From contig AP025047.1 in NCBI GenBank assembly GCA_036186865.1, forward strand, positions 22,160,797 to 22,224,796: a stretch of DNA of 64,000 nt, written 5' to 3'. The position numbers and the translations under genes are program-made. Source of the stretch: Eustoma russellianum. Lineage: Eukaryota > Streptophyta > Magnoliopsida > Gentianales > Gentianaceae. The number at the start of each line of letters is the position of its first letter. Within the stretch, counting starts at the first letter, position 1. Below the pieces are notes generated by a model. It searched no databases and had not been told where the DNA came from. It saw nothing but the letters and a program-made list of their open reading frames with translations. Of the stretch, positions 11,753-21,708 are shown one piece after another.

Positions 11753-12517
11753 TCAAGCAAATGGCAAGAATGTAGATGAAGGTGCGATATGGTAGACATG
11801 TGGTGAATGCACTTTGGGCCTTTGCCCAATAACTCCTTTATACTCATTGAATGAAGGACGTTTTTGATATGTCCTTGTGTGTGTGTGCGTAGTGCGTGGA
11901 TGATATGAATGTCGTGTATGCATCACTCTTTTCTTTTCATATCTATATGGTACAAAATTGTATTTCACATGATATGAAGAGGAAGTGGGGCGTGATGAGG
12001 GAAGATGCGGTTTTTGCGTCATCTTAGACGCCACTAGAGGCTTTGGGGTGTCTACTTTCTTAGACACAACAAACTTAGTTGGTTTGGTGGATACTTCATT
12101 AGCATCAACGTATCCTAAACCTGTTTTGTCACTGTCATGCTTTTGAGATAGGATAATACGATGTAGCATGTTAGATCCCGTATCAAACTGTTTCATCATT
12201 TTCTCTAGATCTATATTCCTTGATTTCAAATTTGAAATCTCGGATTTCATTTCGTTATTTTGAGTGGTTAATGATGAAATCTCTGTCGTTAATGCAGTGA
12301 TGATGCATGATGACTCTTTCTTTGAATCGTTTAATTGAGCGACAAGATTCTCGTTAGAAGATTTTAACAGTTTCTTATCTTTAATTAATCGCTTCTTTTC
12401 CTTAGCGAGAGTTTTAGTAAATTTATGCAATTCTAAGTACTGACTAAAAAGATCATCATAAGAAGGCTCAGAGTTAGAATCAGAATCAGATGATACCTCA
12501 TTAGATGCTTTGGACAC
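11753..12517 (-). CDS. Nested copia gag C-terminal coiled-coil region
   Basis: An open frame of 254 codons lies between gag and protease. It begins with a Ser/Asp-rich acidic tract (SSDSDSNSEPSYDDL). It then has a long heptad-like charged stretch (residues about 30-115, rich in K, E, L and N), as in the spacer that follows the zinc knuckle in large copia gags. The last third is rich in H, R, P and Y. It is separated from gag by one TAA in the WSDS-YSET context, so gag and this part were probably one reading frame. No enzymatic motif is present. Confidence 0.7.
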   Translation of the reverse strand: MSKASNEVSSDSDSNSEPSYDDLFSQYLELHKFTKTLAKEKKRLIKDKKLLKSSNENLVAQLNDSKKESSCIITALTTEISSLTTQNNEMKSEISNLKSRNIDLEKMMKQFDTGSNMLHRIILSQKHDSDKTGLGYVDANEVSTKPTKFVVSKKVDTPKPLVASKMTQKPHLPSSRPTSSSYHVKYNFVPYRYEKKRVMHTRHSYHPRTTHTHTRTYQKRPSFNEYKGVIGQRPKVHSPHVYHIAPSSTFLPFA

Positions 12518-12562
12518 AAAGCATACTTGAGCAGTCTCTTCTTCGGTTTTAGTCTCGGAATA

Positions 12563-13621
12563 TTATGAATCACTCCAGGTGGAGGCCTTTAGAGCACGTT
12601 TCCTTTGCTTGGGTTCTGAGACGGGTCTATTCTTGTTCCGCTCCTTGTCAGGGTATTTATTTGTTTGCTTTTCTTTATTGGGGCAGTCATATAATAAATG
12701 TCCAAGTTTTCCACATTCATAACATTTAACATCTTTATCATTTGACTTATTCTTATTTTTTTTCGTTGTAGTGCCCTTATTTTTGTTTCTAAATGACCTT
12801 CTCATAAATTTTCTTAAGCCTTTAGCCAATAGAATTAGGTCATCGTTATCCGATTCAGAATCGCTATCATGTACGTGATCGGAAGAAGTAGAGACGTATT
12901 CATTTGATTTAAAAGCAATAGCTTTACCTTGTTTAGATGATTCTGATTTCCGTATGGTGAGTTTATTTTCGTACACTTTAAGAGATCCAATTAAATCTTC
13001 CATCTTTATTGAGTTCGTTTCTTTGCTTTCTTCTATTGCAGTTACTTTAGGGTCCCATTCTAACGGAAGGCTTCGTAAGACTTTCTGTACTTTTTGTTGC
13101 ATGGTAAAAGCTTTACCAAGAGACTCAAGAGAATTATAGATGTTAGTCAAACGAAGATCCATATCAACAATAGATTCATTAGGCAATAGTTTAAACGACT
13201 CAAGTGTGGACATAAGCATGTTTATCTTTGACTCTTTTACTTGACTCGTGCCTACGTATTTTAATTCTAGTATCTTCCACATTTCTTGTGCACTTGAACA
13301 GTTTGAGACATAACTAGACTCACTTTTACTTAATCCATTCAAGAGCAATTGCATAGCCCTAGCATTCATGCTAAGTTTCTTTTTATCATCACTTGTATAT
13401 TCTTGTTTAGGTTTGACAACATCTAGTGTGACTTCGTCTACGGTGGATAACTTACATGGAACAAATGGACCATCTTCTATAATCGACCAAAGATCAATAT
13501 CTATAGCCATAAGAAAAATCTTCATTCTTAGTTTCCATTGAATAAACGACTCACCGTCAAAAAGAGGAGGCCTTTGGCTCGACATACCTTCTTGCTCGGT
13601 TTTGAGATTTGTGGTTGCCAT
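12563..13621 (-). CDS. gag: Nested copia gag
   Basis: 352 codons starting at the first ATG after the PBS. Residues 18-50 (PPLFDGESFIQWKLRMKIF) match the N-terminal DUF4219-type gag start, and residues about 80-220 the UBN2-type capsid region (KYVGTSQVKESKINML, LPLEWDPKVTAIEES). A CCHC zinc knuckle CYECGKLGHLLYDC lies near residue 300. Gag builds the virus-like particle and the knuckle binds the element RNA. The start is favoured because it lies about 50 bp inside the PBS and begins MATTNL. The frame ends at TAA before the coiled-coil region, probably by mutation. Confidence 0.9.
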   Translation of the reverse strand: MATTNLKTEQEGMSSQRPPLFDGESFIQWKLRMKIFLMAIDIDLWSIIEDGPFVPCKLSTVDEVTLDVVKPKQEYTSDDKKKLSMNARAMQLLLNGLSKSESSYVSNCSSAQEMWKILELKYVGTSQVKESKINMLMSTLESFKLLPNESIVDMDLRLTNIYNSLESLGKAFTMQQKVQKVLRSLPLEWDPKVTAIEESKETNSIKMEDLIGSLKVYENKLTIRKSESSKQGKAIAFKSNEYVSTSSDHVHDSDSESDNDDLILLAKGLRKFMRRSFRNKNKGTTTKKNKNKSNDKDVKCYECGKLGHLLYDCPNKEKQTNKYPDKERNKNRPVSEPKQRKRALKASTWSDS

Positions 13622-13661
13622 CTCACTGAATCGTTGGATCCTTTGTAGTGAGTGTTCCTGC

Positions 13662-13673
13662 GCTCTGATACCA
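13662..13673 (-). promoter_or_regulatory. Primer binding site of nested copia
   Basis: On the element strand this reads TGGTATCAGAGC, complementary to the 3' end of plant initiator tRNA-Met. It is separated by two bases from the inner end of the 5' LTR (13676). Confidence 0.93.
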
Positions 13674-13675
13674 CT

Positions 13676-16600
13676 TGTAGGATCTGCAAGGCACCACTAG
13701 AAGGGGGGTTGAATACTTGGTGCGGAAAGTATGGTTTTTAATTTTTTTTTTAAAACCAACCAACTCAACTTCTGCAAACAGATTTTGTTTTCAGGACCAG
13801 TTTTAAAATGTTTTTGAAACTAGGTTATAGGTCTCCAAAAATTCTGATATTTGGAGAGAACTTAGCCTCAGATGTTATGAGGGTCTCCTAAAAATTTTAG
13901 AGTTAAATTCAACCTTTGACCCCTTAAAAAATTGTTGGTGGTAAGATTGCACGAATCTGCCAAAAACGGTAGACTGTTTTAAAAATTTTATTCCTATTTG
14001 TTCTTAACTCCAATTTCTCTGAAATTTTAACCACCAACCCCTTATATGTTTTATATGAATGGGTGGAAATAGTTTTGAAAAATTCTTTCGGTAAGTTAGT
14101 CAAATACACTCAAACTCTCAACCTTTGCAAGCCTGAAAATCAGACTGCACCAGTCTCAGAACTTTGGATGTTTGAACAACTTATACTTATCCAAAAGGGT
14201 TGAAACTTATGCCAAATTAACTCTAAGACGTGTGGGTTTGTTTATGGAAATTTTCGTAATTTTTGAAAGTCGTTTACTATTTTTACGAACGCAAACAAAA
14301 AGAGTAAACTGTGCAGAAACAGAATGTAAATGCTGAAAGTAAATGACACCGAGAATTTTATACTGGTTCGGTTATAAACAACCTACTCCAGTCTTCAAGG
14401 AACACCTTCCTTTGTTCACACTAGTCACACACATGCAATACACCCTGCCACAGGGTTGATGGAGTTACACACCAACTCCAACCCTTTACAAACCTTGTAT
14501 GTTGAATACAATACGCACGAACACCACCACCTTGCAAGAATGAAGATTGATCACACCTTGATCAATCTTTTACAAAGATAAAGAGCATGTGGTGGTATAA
14601 TACAAGCCTATTCAAGGATAGAAATATAAGTACAATAGGATTTCAAGAAGAAGAAAGAATGAGAGTGTAGAAGAAGAGAGGTGCTTGGCGTTTTTGTCAC
14701 TTGAAAATGCAATGTTTGTTCTTGTCTTTTGTTTTTGCTCATCTTCTTTCCTTTTAAGCACATATGGCCGTCCCCCTTGGAGTCTTCCCCTCTTGAAAAT
14801 TGTCTTCTAAGTCCTTGGGAGAATGTAAGACATCAATGTGACATGATCTTGCTTACTTGTCACCTTCTCATTGGATGATCATTTAACCTTTGCTTACTTG
14901 ACACTTCATGATTGGTTTAATGTTGTCATCATTTGATGACTAGGAAAATCTGAATATTTCACTAAAAACATGTGCCAAAATCAACATAGAATAATTTCCA
15001 TAATCCACAAGATTGTCACATAAAGTTAGCAAGATAATTTTCTCACAAAAGGGATGATAATTTCGGCCATTAAGAGACTTAGCATGCTAAAATTTCAGCA
15101 TGTGATACAAGGTGTTAAAGTTCAAAATACTTCCATTTTTCTTTGATTTTTCTTTTTAAAATAAATCATCAATTGATAGCAAATATCCTTATCAAATTGG
15201 AAATAAAATTTGGACACCCACATGTCCATGAAAACGGTCAAGATGCATTCCACACATGCTGAAACATTTCAGCATGTGTGATATATAAGATATCATACTT
15301 TATGGCATTGAAACTTATTCAAATTACTTCCATTTCTTCTTCCAATTAACCACATAATTCAAGAAACCAATTATATCCTTTTTAATTAGAAAATTCGGCC
15401 AGCTATAACCACCACATGCTGAAATTTTCAGCATGTGTTTCAAATGAGACAAAGTTTGAAACCTTACCATTTGTAGCTTCTTTCTTTAAATCACCAATAT
15501 TGTATGATTGATTCTTGACCAATCAATATGCCAACAATGCACCACATATGCTCCATCTCAGCTGTAGATGGCGTGTATACATGTATATGCATGTGCTGAA
15601 TTTTATTTTTGCTAACTTTGTAAAATAGTGCACATTTAATAATACACACATGTTATATTCCAATCAGCCCTTAATTTAATTTTCTAGAACACTTTAAGAT
15701 GTATGACATATGTAAAAAGTGTCTAGATACGTGTCATATGATGTGCCAAAAATATTCTATGTGTTGTGTACGTAGAAAACCGAATTTTCGATATTTATCG
15801 ATTACCCGATTTTTCTCTAATTAAATTCCAACTTTTGCACATGTTATATATATTATGTTACAGATAATATATATAATATAAACTTTAATTCTCAGCACTT
15901 GGCTGGTCTAAAGTGGCGCCATTAACATGTGACAAAATTAAAATTAGAATCTCCACAATTTGGCCTTAATGTGGGGTGATTTGTGTGTGCCAACATGGAA
16001 TGATTTTATGGCTGAAAATATCATGTAGGCCAAGAAAATAATATTGATTTTTGAGGTGTAGGGGCTGGCCATCTATTTATGGCAAGTACGTGACACGTTG
16101 GCGAAGTTCCGGTATTCGCCCGATACGACAATTTTTGGTTTAGAACCTTTTAACAAGTCGTATTTAATTTGTCATCACCATGACTTATATCATATGATAT
16201 AAGACCTGAATATACTCATAAATATGAGTTAAGTATGATGGTGTGACGTTAACGTACGTATGTAAAATATATAACGTGTTGGTAGTACGTTAGAATACAT
16301 GTGTATGTGCCTTTTTCAAAAAATCTGAAAATATATGTATTTATATATGTATATGGCGTGTATAATGAATGAGGAGAGGAGGAGAAGACTTTCTTTCCTT
16401 AGCCTTGTTGCCTTTGTGCCTTTTCCAAATGTAGCTTCCTTTAATGAACTACTTAGTTTAATTAACTAAGTACTTCACTTAATGAACTAGTTTAGTTCAT
16501 TAATGGTGGCATCTGAAAATAGTATAAACACAACAAATGTTTGCCATATGATGTAAGCTTTAACGCTTCATGACTCGTTAGTACGACAACATTATATATG

Positions 16601-16717
16601 AGCTAAATAAGGCAAGTAGTAAGCAATGTATCATGCATACGTTTATATCATGCACACGTTTTTGTCATTCATTTAAATCACATATTTTGAAATCACTCAA
16701 ACCCCTTTTTCTCTATA
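13676..16717 (-). repeat. 5' LTR of nested copia element
   Basis: Partner of 5248-8290. It starts TGTAGGATCTGC, but its outer end reads CTCTATA where the other LTR has CTCTACA, so the terminal CA has become TA, a single C-to-T change. The adjacent ATAAT target duplication confirms the border. It carries the same palindromes (near 15083, 15254 and 15415) and the stem-loop pair near 16450-16500. Confidence 0.92.
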
Positions 16718-16722
16718 ATAAT

Positions 16723-18160
16723 CATATCTGGCAGCAAATGAACAGTTTTATTATGCGAATCTGACGCAAATTTGGTCCGATCTTCATTTCAACCTTCGTG
16801 TGGAGAAGACTTGTTCGTCACCCCAGGTGAATTAACACCCAAGAACGTGTTCTTCAATGAGCAATGCTTCCCAAGAATTGACTTGTTCGTGACCTTAGGT
16901 GAATTAACACCTAGGGACGTGTTCGACTCTATAAAAGTTTGATCCTCCCTTAATGAATGCTCAAATTTTGATATGGATGTAACTTTGGATTAAAACCAAA
17001 GAACACAAGAAACTCCCTTATGAAGAAAAATGATGAATCAAATTTTTTTTTATCAAAAAATGTTTACCCTGGTACCTTCAGCCAAGGGCCTTTAGAAAGG
17101 ATAAAAAATAACAATCTAAAAGTTTTGACAATCAGAAAAAAAGGTAAAGATAAATTCTAAAATGGATAGTGACAATCCTGGGTTTCTTGTACATCTATCA
17201 CATATACGACTTTAGTCTCTGATATGGACCAAATTAGCTCTCAATCTCTTCCTCAAAGCTGTAGAACACAAAATGACCTTGGTTATAGCCAAAATATCGA
17301 GACTATGTCAAGATAAAATCCTACTTTCTAGCGTGGGTGATGCCAACGTCTCCAAGCTTTCTTGCTAGTCAAGTAACCTTCAAAAACCTGTATAAACCAT
17401 TTTGACACAACCTTGAACTGATGTTAGTCATACCAAGACAAAAAACGCAATAAATGGAAACACAAAATACAAATAAAACATGCAAGGCAGAATTTAGACT
17501 AAACCTAACTTAAGTCACACCTAGCTATGACACTCCGAGACACACTAAACACTAAGGCACTTAGGGTTGCGTCATCCTCTCACCTAACGGATTCGTCAAC
17601 GAATCAAGAAATGCATAGAGGAAAAGGATTTCTAACATCATGTGTTTCCTTACATGCTCAGGGTGCAACATAAGAGGCAAAGCAAAACCATTCAACAAGA
17701 GACAGTCAACCAAATAGGGTAGCGTAAAAGGAGTGTAAAGCAACACACCATTGCTCAAATTTAAAGCCAAAATCATTCTCATGCCCTAATGAGTCCTAGA
17801 TCCTGAGTCAAATACGTAAATTGTCCAAAGAAAAGCACAAACCAAGGGAGTGCAAAGACTAAAAGGATCATGAGCCATCAAAATGTGAAAAGGAAAATGA
17901 GAACACAAGTGATCACATATTTTCTTGCACTTAGACCAGAGGGTATCAAAAAGGCCATGTGTGGATTGTAAGTGCAGTAGATATCAAAAGGATCTTGATA
18001 GTAAAACACCTTACCAAAGTTAACATATACATCAACATGCCAATCAAAATTAGATTCTAATGTGCACCTGTCTAGTAAAGTATCGAACTCAGCAATGAAG
18101 GCATCATCATTAGAAACCAACTCAAGATTAGGGTGTGTAACAATCTCCAATTCTAAGGGG
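16723..18160. other. Unrecognised insert inside copia A
   Basis: About 1.4 kb separates the copia A RT (ends at 5247, resuming after the duplicated ATAAT) from its integrase tail at 18161. Two minus-strand frames, 18150-17878 (begins MEIVTHPNLELV) and 17782-17561, show no domain I can name. Near 16797-16925 two copies of a block containing GACTTGTTCGT(C/G)ACC..AGGTGAATTAACACC are spaced about 60 bp apart. A long stretch resembles decayed LTR-element internal DNA, but no lineage can be assigned and no ends or target duplication were found. Confidence 0.5.
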
Positions 18161-19710
18161 CGTTACTGCATGCTATGTTGTTGAGGGCTTGGTTTAGACT
18201 GCTTTGGTCGCTTCATTATGGAGGAATTGAATCAACATTACCACTTGAAAGAGCTGGTCGTAAGTATATTGGTCCAGTACCTTCATCAACTGTCTTTCCT
18301 CAAATCAATTGGAACATCCCCGATTTGCTTTCTCCTTGGCCATGTGAGTCTTAGTTCTAATCAACGCCTTCATCGAATACCACATCACGGCTTACATGAA
18401 CCTTGCAGGTCTTAGGATCATAGAGTCGATAGGCCTTGGAACCTGGCTCGGTTCTGAGGTGCACTAGAGGTGTTCAACACTTGGTTTTCAACATTCTTAT
18501 GTGTTCAACACTCAGCTTTTCTCCTTTGAATTTTTCATAGGGCATTTGGTTTTATAGCGCTCTCGTAGGGAGGGAATTAAGTAAATAAGTAGAGTGTCAC
18601 ACAGCTTCTCCCCATATAAAATTTGGGATTTTCATAGCCTTCAAGATGCCCCTTGTCATCTCCATCAACATACGCCTACAACGTTCTACGACTCCATTCT
18701 GCTAAGTCATGTATGAGCCGTCAAGTGTCGTACAATTCCATTCACTTCACAATAGGTCTTGAATTCAATAGAGGTAAACTCTCCTCCTCTATCAGTACGA
18801 AAAACTTTAATTTCTCTATTTGTGTTCTTCTCAACCATGGCTTTAAAATTCTTGAAGACACCAAGTGCAGTATGCTTTTCTTTCAACACAAAAGTCCACA
18901 TATAGCCTGAAAATCATCAATTAAAACAAAGGCATACCAATTTCCATTGATGGTGCTAGACGTGACGGGACCAACTAAGTCTCCATGAATCAGTTCTAAT
19001 AGGCAGGTTGCATGAAAGGAGGATTGTCATGGGAAAGGTAATCTAGATTGTTTTCCAACAAGGCAAGAGTCGCATATGCAAATTTCTTGGTCAATGTGAG
19101 GTAATGGCGCACTATTTCCTTTTTCTGCATGTGCTTTAGGTTGTCGAAATTAACATGCCCAAGCCGTGTATGCCATCTACATGCTACTTCTCCGATCTTG
19201 GCTTGTAGACGTGTTGGAATCCCCGGTTGTATGCAGATCTTGTAGAGCTGATTGGGGCTCTTGTCAACTTTCATCAACAATCTTCCTGTTCTATCGTGTA
19301 TCGTCAAATAATTGTCTTCCAGCCTTACTTCACATCCGGCCTCAGTTGCTTGTCCAAAGCTTATTTTATTACTACATAATTTGGGTATGAAATATACTTC
19401 ACCGAGCAACTTTTGTTCACCCGACCTGCCTTGGTAAAGTATTAAACCTTTCCCTTTAATCTCGACACACGAACCATCACCAATCTCACCTTGCCTGTCA
19501 CATTTTTATTTAGCTCCAAAAAGTAAGATTGATTCCCAGACATATGATTGCTCGCTCCGTTGTCTAGGTACCATACATAATGTTCTATCGATTGAGTAAT
19601 GAGCATGCTTGGAATAATATTCTTTTCATTCATGCTCACTTCTTCAGGATGAAGACCTACTACTTCATGCACAAAAAAAGCTATATCTACATCATTTTCT
19701 TCGGTCACAC
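18161..19710 (-). pseudogene. Copia A protease and integrase, degenerate
   Basis: From the right: protease region 19708-19442 with WYLDNGASNHMSGNQSYF, where the expected D-S-G is D-N-G. GAG-pre-integrase follows at 19409-18996 (CRWHTRLGHVNFDNLKHMQ). Then comes the integrase core piece 18901-18707 (FRTDRGGEFTSIEFKTYCE). The tail near 18440-18360 encodes RLYDPKTCKVHVSRDVVF, typical of the integrase-RT linker. Several frame changes and missing blocks. It continues, after the unrelated insert and the nested element, in the RT/RNase H piece at 3637-5247. It once joined element cDNA to chromosomal DNA; it is no longer functional. Confidence 0.82.
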
Positions 19711-20203
19711 GTGCTTCATTTATTTTCTGATTTCTATTGGGATATCTATTGGCAAAGTGTCCAGGTTTTTCGCAAAAGTAGCATATAACTTTGGAGTGAC
19801 CTTTTCATGTTCCTCCTCTTCCACGACGTTGGGTTGATGCGGTATTATATGTCTTTTGGCCTTGACTCAGTTGCTTGATCTTGATTATTTCCACGCATGC
19901 AACCTCGTTCTCTTCCATGTGAGCCGCGTCCACGCCCCTTGGAGCACTAGTGCTTCTTCCTTGAGGTGACGATGAGGTAAGAAATTTCTCAACAGTTTGC
20001 CTAAAACAAAATATATACACACATTATTGTGTCTCTTCAACAAAATATATACACATTGTTGCGTCTCTTCCAATAAAGGGCTGAACTTATTTGGACTGAC
20101 CAAGTTAGGGAGGACTGTATCAGTCCCATTTGGGTCGGGAGTGGATGACCTAGAGGTATTACCCTCAATATTAGGAAGGCTCACACCTTTCTGTGGTAAG
20201 CCT
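19711..20203 (-). pseudogene. Copia A gag C-terminus with zinc knuckle, plus upstream TE-coding remnant
   Basis: Near 19800-19745 the minus strand encodes a knuckle-like ICYFCEKPGHFANRYP, in which the last cysteine has become tyrosine. Upstream (20184-19885) lies a frame with SRSSTPDPNGTD and SPNKFSPLLEE. A short tandem duplication of about 33 bp, AGACACAATAATGTGTGTATATATTTTGTTGA-like on minus, sits near 20000-20060. The right end is cut at 20203 by the TRIM, whose target duplication is AGCCT. The frame resumes at 21486. Confidence 0.6.
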
Positions 20204-20601
20204 TGTTGGATAATTTCCTTCTAGGATAAGACTTAGGAAATCTCCTAAGAAGTAGGAGTTTTATTTTAAAGTTATTTCCTTATTGGTGTTTATCTTTTCC
20301 TATTAGGTAATGGTTTGTTTAGACTAGTTGGTCTATAAATAAAGGGGGCCAGCCATAGTAGATGGTGCCTCAAGAGCCTCAAGAGCGCCAAAAGCCTCAA
20401 GAGTGCCAAGAGCGCCAAGGCCAAGAGTGCCAAATACCAATCTCGGGTAGGGTGATTTGTGAGTCAATGCCGGGTAGGGTCATTGGCAAAAGGCGGCAAG
20501 TCTTGTTCGGTTTTGAGTTATTTTCCGAATAGTAATAATACAAAGCGAGTTATGTTTTGTATGTGCGCGTGTGTTGTGTTTTGAATCCGTTATTTACTTC
20601 A
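20204..20601 (+). repeat. 5' LTR of TRIM 1
   Basis: 398 bp, TGTTGGATAATTTCC to TTATTTACTTCA. It has a TATA-like TCTATAAATAAAGG at about 20331-20344, fitting an LTR promoter. Downstream is a purine-rich array of CCTCAAGAGC/GCCAAGAGC units (about 20368-20440). The 3' LTR copy has a slightly longer array and few other differences. Confidence 0.92.
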
Positions 20602-20603
20602 GT

Positions 20604-20615
20604 TGGTATCAGAAC
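20604..20615 (+). promoter_or_regulatory. Primer binding site of TRIM 1
   Basis: TGGTATCAGAAC follows the 5' LTR after two bases. It is the initiator tRNA-Met type site with a changed last triplet. Confidence 0.9.
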
Positions 20616-21067
20616 CAAGGTTGTTTGGAGAGGGAGGAGCCACCGTGGTAAGGTTGCCGTGTTAGGGTTGATCCCGTGAGGAGGTTGTCGTGTTCTTCGT
20701 ATCAACAAGGGCCGGATTCTGTTCAACGAGTAATTAATTGAAAAAAAATAAGGGCCGCCGTCAAAGCCGAAAGGAATCGGCTGATAATCTTTTTCAAAAG
20801 GCCGAAAGGAATCGGCCAAAGTCAAGAAAAATCTTGCAAGGCCGAAATAGGATTTTGGCCGTTTGCAATTTGAACAAAAGGGTAAGAAATTTCGGTTGCC
20901 CTAGGCCGAAAGGTACACGGCCTAAATTTGTCCAGTGGCGCGTTGAGATCAACGAGTTCTTGGAAGGAACCAACCACGATGAGTGAAGTCGGTGAAAGCA
21001 GCGCAAGGCCCGTGAGCACCGCAAGTCAATCGGCGTGGAAGACCTTCCGAGGGTACATTCAGAAATT
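20616..21067 (+). other. Internal region of TRIM 1
   Basis: This part is non-coding in appearance. Two copies of GCCGAAAGGAATCGGC (about 20767-20782 and 20801-20818), each able to fold into a 5-6 bp stem, are followed by further GGCCGAAA motifs. Near the 3' side an ATG at about 20980 opens a short frame reading MSEVGESSARPVSTASQSAW; this could be a relic of a gag start from the autonomous parent, but that is a guess. Confidence 0.6.
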
Positions 21068-21078
21068 AAGGGGGAGAT
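21068..21078 (+). promoter_or_regulatory. Polypurine tract of TRIM 1
   Basis: AAGGGGGAGA followed by T lies directly before the 3' LTR start TGTTGG. Confidence 0.88.
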
Positions 21079-21485
21079 TGTTGGATAATTTCCTTTTAGG
21101 ATAAGACTTAGGAAATCTCCTAAGAAGTTGGAGTTTTATTTTAAAGTTATTTCCTTATTGGTGTTTATCTTTTCCTATTAGGTAATGGTTTGTTTAGACT
21201 AGTTAGTCTATAAATAAAGGGGGCTAGCCAAAGTAGATGGTGCCTCAAGAGCCTCAAGAGAGCCAAAAGCCTCAAGAGTGCCAAGAGCGCCAAGCGTGCC
21301 AAGGCCAAGAGTGCCAAATACCAATCCCGGGTAGGGTGATTGTTGAGTCAATGCCGGGTAGGGTCATTGGCAAAGGGCGGCAAGTCTTGTTCGGTTTTGA
21401 GTTATTTTCCGAATAGTAATAATACAAAGCGAGTTATGTTTTGTATGTGCGCGTGTGTTGTGTTTTGAATCCGTTATTTACTTCA
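21079..21485 (+). repeat. 3' LTR of TRIM 1
   Basis: 407 bp, matches 20204-20601 almost throughout. The main differences are an extra GCCAAGCGTGCCAAG-like unit in the purine-rich array and a few substitutions. It ends TTATTTACTTCA and is followed by AGCCT. The close similarity suggests a recent insertion compared with the surrounding copia A. Confidence 0.92.
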
Positions 21486-21708
21486 AGCCTGGCTTCAGTA
21501 CCACCACTTTTGCCTTACCTTTGTCAACATTCTTAACTTTCCCGGGGAGGGTAACAGTCTCCTGCTCCTTCATTGTAGTTTTGTTGCCTCCAAATCCTTG
21601 TTGCTTACACTTATTTCCCTCTGCCTTAGAAAGGGTCTCATATTTCAGCATTTTGTTTTTCTTGTGAAGATTTGACTTCACAACAATGCGCTTTACAAGA
21701 ATGCCCAA
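21486..21708 (-). pseudogene. TE-coding remnant upstream of TRIM 1
   Basis: A minus-strand frame of 76 codons rich in K, with a segment KVKNVDKGKAKVVVLKPG just before the TRIM border. Removing the TRIM and one AGCCT copy puts this frame in register with the one at 20184-20036. The family is uncertain: it could be the upstream part of copia A gag or a piece of a LINE ORF1. No zinc knuckle or DUF4283 signature was seen. Confidence 0.5.

Larger units (their letters stand above)
5248..16717 (-). mobile_element. Nested Ty1/copia LTR retrotransposon (SIRE-like), 11.47 kb
   Basis: Complete element on the minus strand. Direct LTRs of 3043 and 3042 bp occupy 5248-8290 and 13676-16717. A perfect 5-bp target duplication ATAAT lies at 5243-5247 and 16718-16722. 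The PBS is at 13662-13673 and the polypurine tract at 8291-8303. Gene order from the right is gag, a coiled-coil region, protease, integrase, RT and RNase H, which is the copia order. The very long LTRs and the gag/integrase style suggest the SIRE/Maximus lineage; this is inference, and no env-like third ORF is present between RNase H and the 3' LTR. Stops, frameshifts and a deleted protease active site make it non-autonomous. It is inserted in the RT of copia A. Confidence 0.93.
20204..21485 (+). mobile_element. TRIM-type non-autonomous LTR element, 1282 bp
   Basis: Two direct LTRs (20204-20601 and 21079-21485), a PBS at 20604-20615, a polypurine tract at 21068-21078 and a perfect AGCCT duplication (20199-20203 and 21486-21490) define a complete small element. 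The internal part is only 477 bp and has no protease, integrase or RT. It must have moved using proteins of another element. It is inserted in a minus-strand open frame of the surrounding remnant, and that frame is in register across the empty site. Confidence 0.93.
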
